Part shown: positions 1 to 8,249 of the stretch, one piece after another
Position numbering within the stretch: position 1 is the stretch's first letter
Layout of the letters: every line of letters starts with the position of its first letter
NCBI GenBank assembly: GCA_009782245.1
Contig: WRKK01000341.1
Location: 1 to 17,271 of the forward strand
Reading direction: 5' to 3'
Source: Defluviitaleaceae bacterium
GTDB taxonomy: Bacteria; Bacillota; Clostridia; Lachnospirales; WQUN01
Length of the DNA: 17,271 bases
Notes under the pieces: model-generated
What the model was told of the DNA's origin: nothing
Database searches by the model: none
Seen by the model: only the letters and a program-made list of their open reading frames with translations
Program-made: the position numbers and the translations under genes

Positions 1-19
1 CCCTACGGGAGACACCGTT

Positions 20-47
20 GTAGGGGCGACCGTCCTCGGTCGCCCGT
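20..47. repeat. Palindromic REP-like repeat, left copy
   Basis: This 28-base GC-rich segment has an exact inverted copy at 17218-17245. Inside it, GGGCGACCG (24-32) and CGGTCGCCC (37-45) form a perfect 9-bp stem with a TCCT loop. The first six window bases, CCCTAC, also pair with GTAGGG at 20-25, which suggests the tail of another copy lying just outside the window. It lies downstream of dnaB and has no T-run, so it is not an obvious intrinsic terminator, though such hairpins can protect mRNA 3' ends. A dispersed, non-coding, MITE- or REP-like element is the likeliest reading. Confidence 0.75.
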
Positions 48-82
48 TTATCCCCAACAAACGGGGTGGCGTTGCAGCCTAC

Positions 83-96
83 CTGCCGAAAGGCAG
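83..96. other. Small GAAA-loop hairpin downstream of dnaB
   Basis: CTGCC and GGCAG form a 5-bp stem closed by a GAAA tetraloop, 20 bases beyond the dnaB stop codon. It follows the bases CCTAC, just as another small hairpin follows CCTAC at the right edge (17245-17260). It may therefore be part of the dispersed repeat element rather than a dnaB terminator. No U-tract follows it on the dnaB-sense strand. Confidence 0.4.
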
Positions 97-115
97 AAAC
101 CCCATGGTTTTAGGC

Positions 116-1546
116 TCATTCCCCATAACTAGGAATTTCCCCCTCTTCGGCATCTCTAAAGCGGGTGTATTGTTCTAAATAGACTAAGTGGACTGTGCCT
201 GTTGGGCCGTTGCGTTGCTTGCCTACTATTAATTCGGCGGCGTTGGGGTTTTCGGTTTCGGGGTTGTAGTATTTGTCCCTGTAGAGGAAAGCGACTATGT
301 CGGCATCTTGTTCGATTGCACCCGATTCGCGCAGGTCGGATAACATTGGGCGTTTGTCTCGCCGCATTTCAACGCCGCGGCTTAGCTGGGCGGCTGTTAA
401 TATGGGGACATCTAATTCTTTTGCCAAAGATTTTAGTTCCCGTGAAATTTCGGAAATCTCTATTTGGCGGGATTCTGGGCGCGAGGACGAACTGGACATT
501 AGTTGTAAATAATCAATTACAATCAGCCCCAAATCGTTTTCCAGCTTTAGGCGGCGGCATTTTGAGCGTAATTCGGCGACGCTTATGCTGGGCGTGTCGT
601 CGATAAACAGTTTTGCGTTGCTTATTTCTTCCATTGCGTCCATAATGTCGTTATAATCATCGTCCGAAACATCGCCAACTCTAAACTTTTGCAGTTCCAG
701 GTTTGCGGCAACGCACAGCATACGATTCACAAGCTGAATTTTGGACATTTCCAAGCTAAAAACAGCGGTCGGAATTTGATTCTTTATGGAAACGTGCTGG
801 GCAACATTCAGTAAAAAAGCCGTTTTTCCCATGGACGGCCTTGCTCCGATAATGATGAGGTCGGATTTTTGCAAGCCAGCGGTCATGCGGTTAAGGTCGG
901 CAAAGCCAGTATCTAAGCCAGTTAGGTTGCCTTTGTGCTTGCGGCGTTTTTCCAGTTCGTCTAGCGATATTTGCACAATGTCAAATATTGGCTCAAAATC
1001 GGCGTTTTTGGTAGATGTCGCCAAGTCAAAAATAGCCTTTTCGGCACGGTTTAGAATGGCTTCCGATTCCTCGGCGGCGGCGTAACTGTCGGTGGATATT
1101 TCTGCGGCGGCTTTTATTAGGCGGCGCAACAGATATTTATCGGCGACAATTTTGCTGTAAAATTTGGCGTTTGTGCTAGTGTAAGATGCGTCCGCCAAGG
1201 TGCGTATATAGTCAAATCCGCCGATTTGCTCGTATATTCCCTGCTCGGTTAGCTTGTTGCCTAGTGTTACGGTGTCAACTGGCTGCTGGCTGTTAAATAG
1301 AGCAACAATCGCCTCAAAAATGGCTTTATTTTCAGGTTTGTAAAAGCTATCCCCCTGCAAAAAATCTAGTGCAGTAGAAATAGCTTCAGAATCAAACAAC
1401 ATTGAGGCTAAAACGGCGTGTTCCGCCTCGCTGTCGTTTGGCGGAATTTTGGCTTTATAGTCCAAATTAGCGGACTCTTCGGGAACATTCGCCGCATAGT
1501 CGGAATAATCGGCGTAATCGTTTGAATATTCTGTAAAATCGTTCAT
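116..1546 (-). CDS. dnaB: Replicative DNA helicase DnaB
   Basis: The 476-residue protein is a full-length DnaB-family hexameric helicase that unwinds DNA at the replication fork and contacts primase. The N-terminal domain begins near PPNDSEAEHAVLASMLFD (about residues 35-52). The RecA-like ATPase domain carries Walker A GARPSMGKT (234-242), the catalytic glutamate in SLEMS (E266), Walker B LIVIDYLQLM (341-350), the sensor glutamine in AAQLSR (Q387) and a KQRNGPTG arginine-finger motif (443-450). Motif order and length match the family. The first about 30 residues are a low-complexity acidic, tyrosine-rich extension (DYADYSDY) not typical of the family, encoded by a 9-base tandem repeat. The gene starts six bases after rplI ends and has no strong ribosome binding site of its own, so translational coupling to rplI is likely. 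Confidence 0.97.
   Translation of the reverse strand: MNDFTEYSNDYADYSDYAANVPEESANLDYKAKIPPNDSEAEHAVLASMLFDSEAISTALDFLQGDSFYKPENKAIFEAIVALFNSQQPVDTVTLGNKLTEQGIYEQIGGFDYIRTLADASYTSTNAKFYSKIVADKYLLRRLIKAAAEISTDSYAAAEESEAILNRAEKAIFDLATSTKNADFEPIFDIVQISLDELEKRRKHKGNLTGLDTGFADLNRMTAGLQKSDLIIIGARPSMGKTAFLLNVAQHVSIKNQIPTAVFSLEMSKIQLVNRMLCVAANLELQKFRVGDVSDDDYNDIMDAMEEISNAKLFIDDTPSISVAELRSKCRRLKLENDLGLIVIDYLQLMSSSSSRPESRQIEISEISRELKSLAKELDVPILTAAQLSRGVEMRRDKRPMLSDLRESGAIEQDADIVAFLYRDKYYNPETENPNAAELIVGKQRNGPTGTVHLVYLEQYTRFRDAEEGEIPSYGE
1493..1519 (-). repeat. 9-base tandem repeat in the dnaB 5' end
   Basis: Three in-frame 9-base units of the form GAY-TAY-(G/T)C(C/G) encode D-Y-A, D-Y-S, D-Y-A at residues 10-18 of DnaB. 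The repeat lies in the non-conserved N-terminal tail, before the helicase fold. It resembles the in-frame 9-base repeats in the neighbouring operon. Confidence 0.6.
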
Positions 1547-1552
1547 TTTTGG

Positions 1553-1999
1553 CTATTCCGATACAATTTCAACGTTAAGTTTGGCGGTTATTTCTGAATA
1601 TATGCGGATTGGCACTATTTTTTCGCCAACGGTTTTTATTTGTTCGTCCAGCACAACTTTTTTGCGGTCAATTTCAATGCCAAACTGCGAGGACAATGCG
1701 GCGGCTATTTCTTTACTGCCCACCGAGCCAAACATTTTGCCGTTTTCGCCAACTTTCATTGCGATTTTTACGGTATTTTTTTCTATTTTAGCCGCCAATT
1801 CTTGTGCCGCTGTAACTTCGCTTTGACGTTTATTTTCGGCGGTTTTCTTTTGTTTTTCCCAATCGTTCAGGGCGGCTTTGGTGGCTTCTGCCGCCAATTT
1901 TTTTGGCAACAAAAAATTTTTAGCGTGCCCGTCCGAAACATTGATTATTTGCCCCTTTTTGCCCGTTCCCTTAACGTTTTCTAATAAAATTACTTGCAT
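1553..1999 (-). CDS. rplI: 50S ribosomal protein L9
   Basis: The 148-residue product is ribosomal protein L9, a two-domain 23S rRNA-binding protein. The N-terminal domain has the family pattern: MQVILLENVKGTGKKGQII, then VSDGHAKNFLLPKKLA. A long charged connecting helix follows (about residues 40-75), then the C-terminal domain with GKMFGSVGSKEI. The length is that of the family. The reading frame stays open upstream to an ATG at 2116. The start at 1999 is preferred because an AAAGGAGA ribosome binding site lies at 2007-2014 and the promoter (2045-2073) would lie inside the longer version. It is first in a two-gene unit with dnaB, a common Bacillota arrangement. Confidence 0.96.
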   Translation of the reverse strand: MQVILLENVKGTGKKGQIINVSDGHAKNFLLPKKLAAEATKAALNDWEKQKKTAENKRQSEVTAAQELAAKIEKNTVKIAMKVGENGKMFGSVGSKEIAAALSSQFGIEIDRKKVVLDEQIKTVGEKIVPIRIYSEITAKLNVEIVSE

Positions 2000-2006
2000 A
2001 GTCTCG

Positions 2007-2014
2007 TCTCCTTT
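2007..2014 (-). promoter_or_regulatory. Ribosome binding site of rplI
   Basis: AAAGGAGA on the minus strand lies seven bases before the ATG at 1999. It fixes the rplI start at 1999 rather than at the in-frame ATG at 2116. Confidence 0.85.
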
Positions 2015-2044
2015 GCTTGCTTTTTTTGTTTGTGGAATTTTATT

Positions 2045-2073
2045 AGTATAGCATAGTTTTTTTGGGATTGCAA
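2045..2073 (-). promoter_or_regulatory. Promoter of rplI-dnaB
   Basis: On the minus strand a -35 box TTGCAA (2068-2073) and a -10 box TATACT (2045-2050) are separated by exactly 17 bases. This fits a housekeeping sigma-A promoter, with transcription starting around 2038 and a leader of about 40 bases before the rplI ATG. It lies back to back with the operon promoter at 2124-2152, and both use the same palindromic -35 hexamer. Confidence 0.75.
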
Positions 2074-2123
2074 GTGGGGGTAAATTAAAACTAGCAGAAA
2101 ACCCAAAATTTTTCACTTACCTA

Positions 2124-2152
2124 TTGCAATGTTTTTTGGCATAATGTATAAT
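2124..2152 (+). promoter_or_regulatory. Promoter of the eight-gene operon
   Basis: A -35 box TTGCAA (2124-2129) and a perfect -10 box TATAAT (2147-2152) are separated by 17 bases. Transcription would start near 2159, leaving a leader of about 95 bases before the first gene. No other strong promoter was seen on this strand ahead of the operon, so it is the likely main promoter for 2253-17145. Confidence 0.75.
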
Positions 2153-2184
2153 GTTGATAGGTTGGTTTTTGCAGGTGCATCACT

Positions 2185-2208
2185 CTGCGAAACTTCCTGC
2201 GAAACTTC
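2185..2208 (+). repeat. 12-base tandem repeat in the operon leader
   Basis: CTGCGAAACTTC occurs twice in direct tandem (2185-2196 and 2197-2208), within the untranslated leader between the operon promoter and its first gene. Each unit contains GAA-AC-TTC, a small inverted repeat, so it could be a tandem operator. It may equally be another product of the slippage seen elsewhere in this window. Confidence 0.55.
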
Positions 2209-2252
2209 TAAACAGCCAAAAAACTAGCTAAAATATTCGTAAAGATGAAAAG

Positions 2253-4463
2253 ATGAGAGGTATAGCGAAGCCCATGAAGAAAGTAAAAAAACTAGCAAAA
2301 TGCTTGGTTGCGTTTTTCGTGCTGTTGTGTGTAGTTATGGTGCATACTGCGGTTGTTTTTGCTGTGGAAATTGAGGATTACGAACCCTACAGCAGAGAAC
2401 CTGAAACCTGGGCCCGCATTGTGGACGAGTTGGTTGGCAGAGCAACGGGGCTAAATACAAGAAACGCCCATTTTATTATTTTGCACTGTGCAGCGGATAG
2501 CACCCGCTGGAACGATGTTGACGGTGCCTTTCGCGAATTTTACCAGTTTCTTGTAGATCAGCGTTTTTTTCATTCTGGCGACAGAATTTCTTATGTGCCT
2601 TTTGCTCGCCATGTAGCCCATAATATGCGCGAAACGTTCAACTTTAACCCAGATAGGCATTTTTGGGTAACAACGGGCTCGTTAATGCTGGGCGGTCAAA
2701 CTAGGCAACCTCCTGGAAGTGATATGGAAGAACCTTTGCAAGTAGTGCTGGAAGAACTATACGCCAGCGACCAAAAAGATGACGAACTAATTATAATTTT
2801 ACGTTTTGCTAATATGATAACGGGCGATAGGCTTGACCACACGTTTGACGGTGGCGAACCTCATTTTTTTCGTCCATATTTGGACGCACCTTGGGGAATA
2901 AGAGAATCTGACCTAGCAGAAAATATATATCAGCTAGACGAAACAGGCAGATACAGGCTTTCCGATAGATGGCGGCTTGCCGACGGCACGTTTAGGCTAG
3001 ACGACACTTTTATACGTAGCGAAGACGGAATACATTGGCGAACTGGCAACTCAAGCCCCTACATTATAGACAGAGCCGAACGGGAGCGGCATCTGCTTAA
3101 CTGGTTTAACCCAGACGGCGGAGTTATAGCAACCACCATAGATACAGGCGTTATTAACCCAGGCACTCGCCCAACAGCGTTTTATTTGACAATGTGGTTT
3201 CCCGATAATATCTCAAATTTTCCGCACCCAGAAACCCCAATAAACCGCACCGCACTAATAACCGATTTAGTGCCAACCACCCATTCACGGTTTAGCCACC
3301 GTGTAAACCCAGCAACAGCAAGCATCGATTTTATTTTGGAATCGGAAGACGAAATGCACGGCATGGCACTTTACATTTCCACAAACGAAAGCAGTTTGCG
3401 AGATGTTTTGAGCATACATTCCGCCCTTACACCCGCACAGATTGCCGCACAAAATGTGATTAAAATAGAAGTGCTTAGAACAGAACTGCTTAATGCCGAA
3501 ATTGAACAGACAACGGACGACCCGTTTTCCATGATGTATCACTTATCAATAAACGAACTAATAAACAGTTTGGGCGAACAAATAACCGAATATCCGTTTT
3601 ATTTTAGCATAAACCCAATACTTAATGACGGAGAAAGCATAAGCCAAGGACTTGTGCATGACATACCGCCCATTACTATGCTCGATATTCCGCAGGAACA
3701 AATAGCACCGCTTGCACTTACGCTTTCGCCGCTATTGCTTGCGGTTGACGATAATAACCTTACGGCGGTTTCGGTTGTGGGCGGCACTGCTGCTGGCGTT
3801 ATTTCTCTTGATACGGGCAACTTGCCTTTGGGCGTTACAGCAACAGTAAATGCAACGGGCGAAATTATTGTTACGGGTGTTCGCCCAGAAGAGGGACAGC
3901 CGCCAATAACAGGCACTTACAGCATATTGGTAACTCGGCAAGAAACAACAGAAACGCTCAACGTTACGGCAAACCTAACGGCAATAATCCCCGAAACTGC
4001 ACCTGTAAATATTATGCTTATTCTTGCTATTGTGGCGGGGGTACTCGTTTTGTTGGCTATTGTGGCGGCAATTATACTAATTTCAAAAATGCGAATTAAA
4101 AGGCCGTTTACTTTGGCTTTGGCGATGTATAACAACAATAGCGGTGCTACAAATTGGGAAAAAGAGCATAGGATTCCCACTTTGGCATCTAAAAAAAATT
4201 TCGCCAAGCCTTTAGTGCCTTTGGTAAATATAATTGACAATTTTGATATGTTCCCAGACGCTCCGCCAGATGCAATGATACCTTTCATAAAAAGTGTAAC
4301 GCTTATCGGCAATCCGTCTAGCAAAAATTTTTGGATAAAAAGTAACCGAAAAAACCAAAAAACACAAATTTTTAACGGGAACAATACTGTACGGTTTAGG
4401 TTTACAGACCAAATAAACAAGGAAACAAGTTACAGCATTACTTTTTCGAGGACACTAGTATAA
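2253..4463 (+). CDS. Membrane-anchored exported protein with vWA-like and Ig-like domains
   Basis: The product is 736 residues. A basic N-terminus and hydrophobic stretch (about 8-38) look like a signal peptide or signal anchor. Residues about 71-190 have the layout of a von Willebrand A domain: strand HFIILHCA, a degenerate DST (82-84) where DxSxS is expected, a helix, GDRISYVPFA (109-118), then the strand DDELIIILRFANM (176-188), which lacks the usual TDG. Residues about 490-580 resemble a bacterial Ig-like domain (VVGGTAAGVISL, LPLGVTATVNATGEIIVTG). A single transmembrane helix spans about 587-610, followed by a basic cytoplasmic tail of about 125 residues. The bulk would lie outside the membrane with the tail inside. 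An alternative ATG at 2274 gives a more typical signal peptide start (MKKVKK), and the ribosome binding site does not clearly decide between them. It is the first gene of the operon and probably its surface component. The fold assignment is inference. Confidence 0.75.
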   Translation: MRGIAKPMKKVKKLAKCLVAFFVLLCVVMVHTAVVFAVEIEDYEPYSREPETWARIVDELVGRATGLNTRNAHFIILHCAADSTRWNDVDGAFREFYQFLVDQRFFHSGDRISYVPFARHVAHNMRETFNFNPDRHFWVTTGSLMLGGQTRQPPGSDMEEPLQVVLEELYASDQKDDELIIILRFANMITGDRLDHTFDGGEPHFFRPYLDAPWGIRESDLAENIYQLDETGRYRLSDRWRLADGTFRLDDTFIRSEDGIHWRTGNSSPYIIDRAERERHLLNWFNPDGGVIATTIDTGVINPGTRPTAFYLTMWFPDNISNFPHPETPINRTALITDLVPTTHSRFSHRVNPATASIDFILESEDEMHGMALYISTNESSLRDVLSIHSALTPAQIAAQNVIKIEVLRTELLNAEIEQTTDDPFSMMYHLSINELINSLGEQITEYPFYFSINPILNDGESISQGLVHDIPPITMLDIPQEQIAPLALTLSPLLLAVDDNNLTAVSVVGGTAAGVISLDTGNLPLGVTATVNATGEIIVTGVRPEEGQPPITGTYSILVTRQETTETLNVTANLTAIIPETAPVNIMLILAIVAGVLVLLAIVAAIILISKMRIKRPFTLALAMYNNNSGATNWEKEHRIPTLASKKNFAKPLVPLVNIIDNFDMFPDAPPDAMIPFIKSVTLIGNPSSKNFWIKSNRKNQKTQIFNGNNTVRFRFTDQINKETSYSITFSRTLV

Positions 4464-4496
4464 CAAACACGAGCATGAAAACAGGAGGACATTAGC

Positions 4497-7400
4497 ATGA
4501 CATATTCTTTTTTGAACGAAAGCGACATGAAAGAACTGAATGTGTTGAGTAGTAGCAATTTAGGCATTGTAAGCAAAAATTCAAATTCGTACCTTAGGGA
4601 AGATTCCAAGGCACTAATTATCGGGCTTGGCGGAATGGGACAAGAAACGGTGTGTCGCCTAAAAAAAACCTTAACCAAAAATATCGGAACTTTAGACCCC
4701 AACAGGATTCAGTTTCTTATTTTGGATACGGCGGCAAACGAACTTACCGACCGTTTAAGCGAGAGCGAAATTGACGAAACCGAATTTATTAAACTGCACA
4801 GCGACCAGCTGTCAACATTGTTTAACAGCAGAGAATTTATACCACAAGAAATAAAAGACATTATCAAAGACGATTTTAGGGCAAAGCTAGACGGTCGTGG
4901 CGCAAACCAAGTGCGATTGGCAGGCAGATTAACGGCATCTGAACCTTCTGTTTTTAGGCTAATTTCCGAAAAACTGAACAGCTGCATTTCCAGCCTTAGG
5001 GAAGAAAATAGAGAATCGCTTTATATTTACGTGGTTTCGGGCGTGGGCGGCGGAACGGGCAGCGGGCTTATTGTAGATATTTCCTACTTAATCAGAAATA
5101 TTTGCGAGGAACAGGGGCTTAGAAATACCAAAATTATGGGCAATGTCTTTTTGCCAAATGTGCATATTGGTCGGTCGGATTTATCGCTGGCATACCGCAA
5201 CGGCTACGCAGCGTTAAAAGAAATTGACTACTATATGGCAATAAAAGAAATCGGCGAGGCGTACACCACAAAATTCCCCAACAAAATTATCTCGTCGCAC
5301 GAAAACATATTTGACCGCTGTACACTTATAGGCGGCGAAGTAAATGATATGTCCACCGAAAATTACAGAGAGCGTGCCCTTAAAACCTGTGTGGAAAATT
5401 TGGCAACCTTAATTACAAAAGCTAGAAGTGAAAATACGGACGTAGAAAGCACAACGAACGTGTTTTTTGTCGACTCGTTTATTAATAATGACGATTCAAA
5501 ACTTTCTGTAACCTTTGGCAATCAGTCAACTAACAAGTTCCCCCAAAATGCTAATTACGTTTATTGTAGCGTTGGCGTGGCATCTATGTATTTTCCCAAA
5601 GTGCCAATTTTGGAATTTTTGGCAGGTAGCGTATACAACAAAATGATAGAGCAGCTAATAGAAAACAGCACCAAACTAAAACAGACCGATGTAGACGAAT
5701 TTGAGACGGCACTTGAAATAAAGCCGAACACGCTAATAGCACCGCTTTTACGAAAATTTGAAAACGAAATTGAAGTGCAAATTGAAAGCTACAACATAAA
5801 AAAAAGCGATTTGGTAAGAATCACCCGCGATATAGAAGTTGCTTGCACAACACGGGTAAGCAATTATCACTTAGAAAACTACGAACGGCTGGTTAGCAAC
5901 GTAACCTCCATATGCAACAGCAAGGCAAACGAAATATTTGAAAGTTCTGCCAAAGGCCCGTATTATTTGGCAAAACTAATTGTAAGCAACTCTAAAACGG
6001 GCGGCGAAATTGCAGGCTTGTTTGAAAAATTTAGGGGCTATTGGTCAATGGCGGAAAGCATAAAAAGCCAAGCCGAAAGAAATTACACCGACAAAAAAGC
6101 CCGCCTAAAAGAACTAATCTCGCTTATGACGACTGGCAGGGGCGGCTTGCTAAAAGGCAACCCCTTTAAGCGAAACATTGACACCTACAAAGAAACGCTA
6201 AAGGAAATTTGTGTGCACGAACTAGAAAGATTATTGGCAACAACCTTGATGGAACGCTATTTTAGAGAATCGGAACATATGTCTGGCTTAAACTACGAAC
6301 TGAAGAAAAATTTTGAAAACAACCACCTTTATTTTTGCGATGTCGTAAAATATTTGGATATGGTTATGGCTGATAACGTTGAAAAAAGCAAAAGTAAAAT
6401 ATTTGACGTTGCCGCAACGGATAATATTTTGGGCTTGCCCGACCCTATCTTCAAAAATATTAAAAGTAGAGTAACAGAAGATTTGCGCCAGGAAATAAAG
6501 GATTACAGCGGAGATAGGCTAAGCCAGTTTACAGTCGCATTTTTGCACAAAATTGTTGATAACAAGGAAAGCTGGCGAATGACCGAAGACAACATAAAAA
6601 CGGAAACGGCTTGCGTTCAAAGTTTTCGCAACTTTGTTAAAGATTCCTTTGGAAAATATTCAACCGACTCGCTTTCGGATTACTTGGAACTTTCCTATAA
6701 AACCGAAAGAGATTCCGAAAAAAATACTTTGGCACACAAAATCGTTGAGGTTCTTTTGAACAAATCCTCGCTATCCTACAATATTTGGGATACAACAAGC
6801 CTGGATTTAATACCAGAACTAAACCATAACTATATCATACTTCCGCAAAATATTGGCTCTTGGTCGGATAGGTTTGAAAACGCTATTACAAACGTTAGAC
6901 CGCTTGCAAAAGCCAACAACCAAATTATGTACAGCCCCGATGAAAATTCGCTGTTCTGTTATAATTTGTATATTTGCTTGCCTTTGTGGCTACATTCAAA
7001 AATACGGGATTATGAAGAAAATTACTACAAAATGATGGCAAGCGGTGTACACACCAACGAGTCAGCAATAATGCACCCGCCCTATTTGGAATATCCCTCG
7101 CTATTCGTAAAAGAGGCTTGGAGCCACGCAACCAAAGGTACAAATGTGTACACCGATGCAAAAGAAGATGAGTACCGAAACAAACTAAAATATGCTTTCG
7201 ATTTAGGCTGTAATTATGGCATAATTCAGCAAGAGGGCAATAGATATGTTGTAAATTCCTCGGATATACCTGGCTTGCCAAAGCCTACTTTTGCCCTTGT
7301 TAAAACGGACGGCAAAAACTTTGAAATTCAAGCACCAGCCGAAATTTCGAGCGAACTTCAAGCATTTGTGCAAGGTTATATTGCCGATGCCGCCAATATC

Positions 7401-8168
7401 AGCAACGAAGATGGCTGTGTTTTAGAAGATAATATTTATACGGCACTATGCCAAAAATTTGGCAAAACTAGCAAAGAAATTCAATCAAACCACCCACAAT
7501 CGGGCGGGCTAAACGCCGACAGCGAAACAAACGCAATATTACTGTTACGCAAACAGATGCAACTAACGGGCAACCTGCTTTCTATGCTATCGGTTCTTAA
7601 AGCCGTGCATAACTTGATAAAAAAAGAAAACAGCAAAAGAACCAGCAAGCTATGGCAAGAAAACTTCCACGATTTTATGCTTTACGGGTTTATAACTTCC
7701 GAAAATGGCAAATGGTACTATTTTGACATCGATAAAATTGATAAAATCAATAAAGTCGATAAAGACGATAAAATCAATAAAACCGATAATGACAACAAAA
7801 CAATGCTCGCCGCCGCCCAACTTGTCAGTATTCACGATAACCCGCAAATTAAAATTTTGGCGGATTATATGGAACTTGCCGCATTTAAGCTGTTTCTTGA
7901 ACTGGCTAACCACGAAAAAATTCACAACGGGCTAAAAAACGAAATGAAATACATAGTTGAACAGATAGTTTCTGGCAACCCAGCCAAAATTACCGCAACA
8001 GATATTATTGCCAACTGTGAAAAATACAAGCTAACCGCCGAAGAAGTGCTTGATAAATACAGCGATAAGGTTCGCAGGGATAACCTGACCGAAGACGAAA
8101 CGACTATTGTCAACTTTTATAAAGGGCTTGCGAACAAGGCAACCACTACGCTAAAACTATATTCGTAA
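4497..8168 (+). CDS. Large tubulin/FtsZ-like GTP-binding protein
   Basis: The product is 1223 residues. The N-terminal half is a tubulin-superfamily nucleotide-binding domain, closest in pattern to the bacterial tubulin-like (Tubulin_2-type) proteins. It has the first glycine loop IIGLGGMG (41-48), LDT (76-78), GRGANQVRLAGR (133-144), the tubulin signature GGGTGSG (184-190) and NGYAALKEID (235-244), probably the T7-region equivalent. The remaining about 850 residues are mostly helical and not recognised. They include a lysine/aspartate-rich repeat linker (1077-1101). No transmembrane helix is seen, so it is cytoplasmic. AGGAGG at 4483-4488, eight bases before the ATG, supports the start. Members are much larger than FtsZ (about 350-400 residues), and whether this one polymerises is not known. 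Its place after the membrane-anchored vWA-like gene suggests a cytoplasmic partner of that protein. Confidence 0.88.
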   Translation: MTYSFLNESDMKELNVLSSSNLGIVSKNSNSYLREDSKALIIGLGGMGQETVCRLKKTLTKNIGTLDPNRIQFLILDTAANELTDRLSESEIDETEFIKLHSDQLSTLFNSREFIPQEIKDIIKDDFRAKLDGRGANQVRLAGRLTASEPSVFRLISEKLNSCISSLREENRESLYIYVVSGVGGGTGSGLIVDISYLIRNICEEQGLRNTKIMGNVFLPNVHIGRSDLSLAYRNGYAALKEIDYYMAIKEIGEAYTTKFPNKIISSHENIFDRCTLIGGEVNDMSTENYRERALKTCVENLATLITKARSENTDVESTTNVFFVDSFINNDDSKLSVTFGNQSTNKFPQNANYVYCSVGVASMYFPKVPILEFLAGSVYNKMIEQLIENSTKLKQTDVDEFETALEIKPNTLIAPLLRKFENEIEVQIESYNIKKSDLVRITRDIEVACTTRVSNYHLENYERLVSNVTSICNSKANEIFESSAKGPYYLAKLIVSNSKTGGEIAGLFEKFRGYWSMAESIKSQAERNYTDKKARLKELISLMTTGRGGLLKGNPFKRNIDTYKETLKEICVHELERLLATTLMERYFRESEHMSGLNYELKKNFENNHLYFCDVVKYLDMVMADNVEKSKSKIFDVAATDNILGLPDPIFKNIKSRVTEDLRQEIKDYSGDRLSQFTVAFLHKIVDNKESWRMTEDNIKTETACVQSFRNFVKDSFGKYSTDSLSDYLELSYKTERDSEKNTLAHKIVEVLLNKSSLSYNIWDTTSLDLIPELNHNYIILPQNIGSWSDRFENAITNVRPLAKANNQIMYSPDENSLFCYNLYICLPLWLHSKIRDYEENYYKMMASGVHTNESAIMHPPYLEYPSLFVKEAWSHATKGTNVYTDAKEDEYRNKLKYAFDLGCNYGIIQQEGNRYVVNSSDIPGLPKPTFALVKTDGKNFEIQAPAEISSELQAFVQGYIADAANISNEDGCVLEDNIYTALCQKFGKTSKEIQSNHPQSGGLNADSETNAILLLRKQMQLTGNLLSMLSVLKAVHNLIKKENSKRTSKLWQENFHDFMLYGFITSENGKWYYFDIDKIDKINKVDKDDKINKTDNDNKTMLAAAQLVSIHDNPQIKILADYMELAAFKLFLELANHEKIHNGLKNEMKYIVEQIVSGNPAKITATDIIANCEKYKLTAEEVLDKYSDKVRRDNLTEDETTIVNFYKGLANKATTTLKLYS
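7731..7793 (+). repeat. In-frame 9-base repeat in the tubulin-like gene
   Basis: Seven imperfect 9-base units of the form (G/A)AT-AA(A/T)-NNN encode an IDK/INK/VDK-type charged linker within residues 1079-1099. It preserves the reading frame and sits between two better-ordered stretches, so length variation would probably be tolerated. Confidence 0.75.
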
Positions 8169-8180
8169 CTATTTTACCCA

Positions 8181-8230
8181 TGCTGAAATTTGCTGAAATT
8201 TGCTGAAATTTGTTGAAATTTGCTGAAATC
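8181..8230 (+). repeat. 10-base tandem repeat upstream of the third operon gene
   Basis: Five units of TGCTGAAATT lie in the gap: units 1-3 are exact, unit 4 has TGTTG and unit 5 ends in C. A sixth degenerate unit, TTTTGAAAGG, follows at 8231-8240 and contributes the AAAGGAG ribosome binding site. The array fills most of the 81-base gap between the second and third genes. Confidence 0.85.
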
Positions 8231-8235
8231 TTTTG

Positions 8236-8242
8236 AAAGGAG
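8236..8242 (+). promoter_or_regulatory. Ribosome binding site deciding the third gene's start
   Basis: AAAGGAG lies seven bases before the ATG at 8250. An upstream in-frame ATG at 8220 lies inside the tandem repeat and has no such site, so 8250 is the likely start. Confidence 0.85.
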
Positions 8243-8249
8243 CATACCA

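Noticed and set aside
83..96. GAAA-loop hairpin as intrinsic terminator of dnaB
   Set aside because: The stem is only 5 bp and no U-run follows on the dnaB-sense strand.
1553..2116. Longer rplI starting at 2116
   Set aside because: The extra 39 residues do not fit L9, the promoter would be inside the gene, and a strong ribosome binding site precedes 1999.
3599..4420. Long open frames on the minus strand opposite the first operon gene
   Set aside because: They lack ribosome binding sites, overlap each other and the convincing plus-strand gene, and read as low-complexity shadows.
8181..8230. Short tandem repeats as a CRISPR array or plasmid iterons
   Set aside because: Units are 10-11 bases with no spacers, and they sit in operon gaps rather than near a replication initiator or cas genes.
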